DNA from: Clostridiales bacterium | GTDB taxonomy: Bacteria; Bacillota; Clostridia; Oscillospirales; Oscillospiraceae | Length of the DNA stretch: 64,000 nt | Reading direction: 5' to 3' | NCBI GenBank assembly: GCA_019415645.1 | Contig: DXYV01000006.1 | Span: forward strand, 1 to 64,000 | In this document: positions 60,571 through 64,000 of the stretch, in pieces | How positions within the stretch are numbered: the stretch's first letter is position 1 | Layout of the letters: every line of letters starts with the position of its first letter | Notes under the pieces: generated by a model | The model's database searches: none | What the model was told of the DNA's origin: nothing | The model's input: the letters and a program-made list of their open reading frames with translations, nothing else | Made by a program: the position numbers and the translations under genes

Positions 60571-61437
60571 ATGTTTGGATATGTACGTCCACTCAAGGAT
60601 GAACTGAAGGTAAAAGAGCTGGACCGCTATCAGGGGGCCTATTGCGGACTGTGTCACGCCATTGGGGCAAAGTACGGCTTTTGGGCTCGGATGACGCTGA
60701 ACTATGATTTCACGCTGCTGGCGATTCTATTTTCTCCCGCCGAACAGAACGTAACGGTCTGTCAGCGTCGCTGTCCCGTCCACCCCTTGAGGAAGAAAGG
60801 ACCCTGCGTCGCCAATGCCGGCCTGGAGATTGCAGCGGATGAATGCATGATTCTGGCCTGGCAAAAGCTGCGAGACGACTGTATGGACAAGGGCCTGGTT
60901 GCCGGGCTGCCTTCCCGGCTGGCTGCGTGTTTTCTGAAGCGGGCCTACCGAAAGGCGGCGCAGGCGCAGCCGGAGTTCGACCGGCAGGTCACGGCCTGCC
61001 TGACGCAGCTGCATGCGCTGGAACAGGAAGGCTCCGTCTCCATGGACCAGACGGCGGATACCTTTGCGCGTCTGCTGCAGGCGGCTGCGCCGCCGGAGCC
61101 GGATGAGGGGCGGCGGCGCGCCATGGAGCAGCTGCTGTACCATCTGGGCCGCTGGATCTACTTGGTGGATGCCTGGGATGATCTGGAAGAGGACCGGGCG
61201 CGAAATGCATACAATCCGCTGTTGGCCCGGTTTGACGGCCGGCCGGAGGAGCAGGCCGACTATGTCCGTACGACGCTGAGTCATTCGGTGAAGTTGGCGA
61301 TCTCGGCCTTTCAGCTCTTGGATCTGGGCGGATGGTCTCCGATCGTAGAAAATATATTATATCTCGGCCTGCCCACGGTACAGGAAGCCGTTTTGATCGG
61401 GCGATGGCGCGAGTTACAGAAACAGACAGGGAGATAA
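60571..61437 (+). CDS. DUF5685 protein with two aspartate-rich motifs
   Basis: 288 residues, DUF5685. Cysteines occur in YCGLCHA (about 25-28) and CQRRCP...GPC (about 64-79). The helical remainder carries DDCMD (102-106) and D200-x2-DD-x3-D208 followed by RARNAYNP. A DDxxD motif plus a second Asp-rich motif with N and P downstream is the plan of class I isoprenoid synthases (squalene/phytoene type); I infer a possible fold relation, no more. It starts ten bases after the RseC-like stop and runs into the J-protein gene with a three-base gap. Confidence 0.75.
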   Translation: MFGYVRPLKDELKVKELDRYQGAYCGLCHAIGAKYGFWARMTLNYDFTLLAILFSPAEQNVTVCQRRCPVHPLRKKGPCVANAGLEIAADECMILAWQKLRDDCMDKGLVAGLPSRLAACFLKRAYRKAAQAQPEFDRQVTACLTQLHALEQEGSVSMDQTADTFARLLQAAAPPEPDEGRRRAMEQLLYHLGRWIYLVDAWDDLEEDRARNAYNPLLARFDGRPEEQADYVRTTLSHSVKLAISAFQLLDLGGWSPIVENILYLGLPTVQEAVLIGRWRELQKQTGR

Positions 61438-61440
61438 CAA

Positions 61441-62040
61441 ATGAGCGATCCGTATAAAGTACTCGGCGTAGACCCCAATGCCAGCGACGAGGAGGTCAAA
61501 AAGGCATATCGTGAGTTGGCACGTAAATATCACCCGGACAATTACCAGAACAACCCTCTGGCCGACTTGGCGGAGGAGAAAATGAAAGAGGTCAATGAGG
61601 CCTACGACGCAATCACCAAGATGCGGGCAGGAGGCAGCTCGGGCTCTTATTCCAGCGGATATTCCTCTGGCGGCTATCAATACCGCCAGCAGACCTCCGG
61701 AAGCGGGTCCTACGCTAGAATCCGGCAGTTGATCAATATGGGGAATCTGGACCAGGCGGAGCAGCTTCTTCAGCAGACGGGCACCCGGAATGCGGAATAT
61801 TATTTCCTGGCTGGAAGCATTGCCTATCGCCGCGGCTGGCTGGATGAGGCGCGTCAGAATTACAATCTGGCCTGTCAGATGGAACCCAATAACATGGAAT
61901 ACCGGCAGGCGGCGAATATGATGCAGCAGGGCGGTTTTGCCTATGGGCAAAACAATATGGCGAACGGGAGCTGCGATACCTGCGATATTTGCACCGGGCT
62001 GATGTGCCTGAACTGTCTGTGCGGCGGAGGGCGCTGCTGA
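61441..62040 (+). CDS. J-domain protein with cysteine-rich C-terminus
   Basis: 199 residues. N-terminal J domain (about 1-65) with HPD at 31-33, so it can stimulate a DnaK-type ATPase. A Gly/Ser/Tyr-rich linker (about 66-90) leads to a TPR-like helical repeat (about 90-165). Seven cysteines in the last 23 residues (CDTC, C, C, C-LC, C) look like a metal site. It is not DnaJ itself: the zinc-finger repeats and CTD are absent. Tightly coupled to DUF5685 before and a membrane protein after. Confidence 0.85.
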   Translation: MSDPYKVLGVDPNASDEEVKKAYRELARKYHPDNYQNNPLADLAEEKMKEVNEAYDAITKMRAGGSSGSYSSGYSSGGYQYRQQTSGSGSYARIRQLINMGNLDQAEQLLQQTGTRNAEYYFLAGSIAYRRGWLDEARQNYNLACQMEPNNMEYRQAANMMQQGGFAYGQNNMANGSCDTCDICTGLMCLNCLCGGGRC

Positions 62041-62041
62041 G

Positions 62042-62578
62042 ATGAGAAAGCGCGGCAAGATTCAAGTGGCATATCCGGCGGTGCTTGGCGCAGTCTCGCT
62101 GGTGTTTTTGTTTGGCGCGGCAATGGTCCCGACTGGTATGTGGGGCATGGTTGCGGTGGCCGGGCTGGGGCCCTGCGCGGTGGTGGCGTCCATCGGGACG
62201 TCGGCCGGCTTTTGGTGCTGGGGCGGCGTCAGCCTGCTGGCGCTCCTTTTGCTGCCGGATAAGTTTTGTGCGCTGCTGTTTACGTTGCTGTTTGGACTGT
62301 ATCCCATGCTGAAAGCGCTCTCAGAGCGGACGCGCAGGGTGATTGCCTGGATTCTGAAGCTAGGTTTTTTTAATCTCAGCTTTACGGTTCTGCTCTTTCT
62401 GATGAGGGCGCTGATGCTGGAATCGCTGCCCAGTTTCCTGACTGAATACGGACTTCCGGTGCTGTATTTGGCGGCCAATGTGGTGTTCTGTCTCTATGAT
62501 ATTGGCTTGACAAAGCTGATTTGTCTCTATTTGGCCCGGATCGACCGGGCGGTGCGGAAATGGACGCGCAGATTCTAA
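62042..62578 (+). CDS. Polytopic membrane protein, unknown
   Basis: 178 residues with about five membrane helices and a basic C-terminus (RKWTRRF). No family recognised; the layout is reminiscent of small integral transport subunits such as ECF S-components, without a diagnostic motif. It starts one base after the J-protein stop, so it belongs to the DUF5685/J-protein unit. Confidence 0.75.
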   Translation: MRKRGKIQVAYPAVLGAVSLVFLFGAAMVPTGMWGMVAVAGLGPCAVVASIGTSAGFWCWGGVSLLALLLLPDKFCALLFTLLFGLYPMLKALSERTRRVIAWILKLGFFNLSFTVLLFLMRALMLESLPSFLTEYGLPVLYLAANVVFCLYDIGLTKLICLYLARIDRAVRKWTRRF

Positions 62579-62600
62579 TTTGAAAGGGATGGACCTGAAC

Positions 62601-63488
62601 TTGATAAAAAGTATGACTGGTTATGGTCGGGGGGAAAAGAGCTACGAGACCCAGACCCTTACCATCGAATTGCGCGCGGTCAACAACCGCTATCTGGATA
62701 CCAACATCAAAATGCCGCGCACCTATCTATTTGCCGAGGACGCGATGAAAAGCCGAATCCAGAGCTGCGTGGCTCGGGGAAAGCTGGATGTTTTTGTGAC
62801 TGTCAATGCAACGGCAGGGGCGGACATTCTGGTCTCCGTCAACGAGAGCCTGGCAGAGGGATATGTCCGAGCCCTGCATAGCCTGCTGGAACGGTTTGGC
62901 GGGGACGGAGTAAAGGATGACCTGACGGTGACGGCTCTGGCCCGGTTCCCCGATGTGATCGTGACGGAAAAAGCACCGGAGGATACGGATACCGTCACGG
63001 CCCATCTGCTGGAAGTCCTGGACCTGGCGCTGGCGGACTTTAACGCGATGCGGGAACGGGAGGGCCAGCGTCTGGCGGAGGATATTCTGCGCCGTGCGGA
63101 TACCATAGAAGCTCTGACGGCCCGAATCGAGGCGCGTTCTCCGGAGACCGTGCGGGAGTATCGGGCACGGCTGGAGGCAAGAATGGCGGAGGTGCTCCAA
63201 AACACCCAGATCGAGGAGAGCCGCCTGCTGACCGAGGCGGCGATTTTTGCCGACAAGGTGGCTGTGGACGAGGAGACGGTGCGCCTGAGGAGCCACCTCG
63301 CACAGCTGCGGGAGCTGATGGCGCAGGAGGGCGCGGTCGGCCGCAAGTTGGATTTTCTCATTCAGGAATTTAACCGGGAGGCGAACACGATCGGTTCAAA
63401 GTGCAACGATCTTGCGATTGCCCGCGATGTGGTGGACCTGAAAGCGGAAATCGAAAAGATTCGGGAACAGGTTCAGAATATCGAATAA
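62601..63488 (+). CDS. yicC: YicC/YloC-family endoribonuclease
   Basis: 295 residues starting (L)[11 protein letters not shown], with the C-terminal [21 protein letters not shown] (split here) and [12 protein letters not shown] characteristic of YicC. Members are endoribonucleases affecting small RNA and stress survival. Start: the TTG at 62601 gives the family N-terminus; ATG at 62589 and TTG at 62580 are in frame. Conserved order yicC-remA-gmk. Confidence 0.92.
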   Translation: MIKSMTGYGRGEKSYETQTLTIELRAVNNRYLDTNIKMPRTYLFAEDAMKSRIQSCVARGKLDVFVTVNATAGADILVSVNESLAEGYVRALHSLLERFGGDGVKDDLTVTALARFPDVIVTEKAPEDTDTVTAHLLEVLDLALADFNAMREREGQRLAEDILRRADTIEALTARIEARSPETVREYRARLEARMAEVLQNTQIEESRLLTEAAIFADKVAVDEETVRLRSHLAQLRELMAQEGAVGRKLDFLIQEFNREANTIGSKCNDLAIARDVVDLKAEIEKIREQVQNIE

Positions 63489-63510
63489 CAGAAGGCAGGA
63501 TGGTGAGTGG

Positions 63511-63789
63511 ATGAAGCTGGTCAACATAGGCTTTGGAAATTTGGTGTCCGAGGAGCGGGTGATGGCGATTGTCAGTCCGGAGTCCGCCCCAATCAAGCGG
63601 ATGACCCAGGAGGCCAGAGAGCGCGGCACCTTGATCGACGCGTCCTTTGGCCGAAAAACCAAGGCTGTGCTGGTGATGGACAGCGGACACATCGTACTTT
63701 CCGCCCTGCCTCCGGAGGCCGTGGGCGCCCGTTTTTCCACACAGGCGGTCCGGTCCAGCGGGATGGAGGAAGAGGAAGATGAAGAGTAA
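63511..63789 (+). CDS. remA: Extracellular matrix regulator RemA (DUF370)
   Basis: 92 residues: [22 protein letters not shown] and [13 protein letters not shown] are diagnostic. RemA is a DNA-binding activator of matrix and osmoprotection genes in Bacillus. The last ten residues are nearly all acidic. Overlaps gmk by 11 bases. Confidence 0.94.
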   Translation: MKLVNIGFGNLVSEERVMAIVSPESAPIKRMTQEARERGTLIDASFGRKTKAVLVMDSGHIVLSALPPEAVGARFSTQAVRSSGMEEEEDEE

Positions 63790-64000
63790 AAAGAAAGCGC
63801 GGGGAGAACTGATCGTGCTCTCCGGTCCGTCAGGCGTGGGAAAGAGCACGGTGATCGCGGAACTGTTAAGCGAACGGCAGGACATTCATTTTTCCGTCTC
63901 CTTTACCACGCGGCAGCCCCGCGTGGGAGAAGCGGACGGCGTGAATTACAACTTTGTGGACCGCCGGGAGTTCGAGCGTATGATCGCCAATGATGAACTG
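63779..64000 (+). CDS. gmk: Guanylate kinase (5' part, cut by window end)
   Basis: 74 codons are visible, beginning [20 protein letters not shown]-loop GPSGVGKST and the GMP-binding TTRQPRVGE are present. Converts GMP to GDP. The ATG at 63779 lies within remA. The reading frame is open to the last base; the remaining two thirds are outside the window. Confidence 0.95.
   Translation, partial: MKSKKKARGELIVLSGPSGVGKSTVIAELLSERQDIHFSVSFTTRQPRVGEADGVNYNFVDRREFERMIANDEL

Overview
The window looks like the chromosome of a GC-rich, endospore-forming gut clostridium of the Oscillospiraceae (Flavonifractor/Lawsonibacter/Intestinimonas type). The grounds are high GC coding sequence, sporulation genes (spoIVFA/spoIVFB, ytfJ, a sporulation-type D,D-carboxypeptidase), an ispH-rpsA fusion, remA, cdaA/cdaR and many OmpR-type two-component systems. 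The family assignment is inferred from gene content and order; nothing was searched.

Layout. 1-2.9 kb is accessory: a DUF4143 ATPase, the 3' part of a tRNA-Ser(CGA) that may be an old attachment site, long perfect palindromes, and a non-autonomous IS200/IS605-like element. 2.9-18.6 kb is a cell-envelope island with two two-component systems. Around them lie a PepSY protein, a GtrA/phosphodiester-glycosidase operon, a CtpE-like P-type ATPase, a GT2 glycosyltransferase, an S-layer-anchored phosphoesterase with an acyltransferase, an HtrA protease, a decayed GT4 glycosyltransferase and a PAP2 phosphatase. 18.6-23.5 kb has a ferredoxin-type aldo/keto reductase behind a MerR-type promoter, a 6-oxocamphor-hydrolase-like crotonase and a third two-component system. 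23.6-27.9 kb has a low-GC lipoprotein and an ABC exporter whose permease is fused to an M1 peptidase. 28-30.2 kb is the spoIVFA-spoIVFB pair with a divergent cysteine-rich gene.

From 30.3 kb the window is mostly conserved housekeeping on the + strand: rplS, rbgA, rnhB, yraN, a dipeptidase, thrC, tig, clpP, clpX, lon, engB, a FAH-family enzyme, a site-2 protease, scpA, scpB, DUF2953, ytfJ, a D,D-carboxypeptidase, rluB, an RpiR regulator, a flavoprotein, cmk, plsC, ispH-rpsA, a CarD-like gene, ispD, ispF, DUF3343, a cysteine desulfurase, cdaA, cdaR, an RseC-like gene, DUF5685, a J-domain protein, a membrane protein, yicC, remA and gmk (cut by the window end).

The main discovery is regulatory. 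Six promoters in the 5.7-16.3 kb island share one architecture: CTCAT-like half-sites every 11 bp, with the last one exactly 10 bp from the -10 box. They sit before the second response regulator itself, the PepSY gene, the gtrA operon, the GT2 gene, the SLH phosphoesterase and htrA. A second family of 11-bp GTTTA repeats precedes the first two-component operon, the P-type ATPase and the GT4-remnant/PAP2 unit. Together they predict two interleaved, self-regulated envelope-stress regulons. Other notable items are a 250-bp array of six hairpins flanked by TATGATAAT, matching mother-cell-type promoters before spoIVFA and a 79-residue protein with ten cysteines, an internal ribosome-binding site that could give free S1 from the ispH-rpsA gene, and a DUF5685/J-protein/membrane-protein trio in which DUF5685 carries two aspartate-rich motifs.
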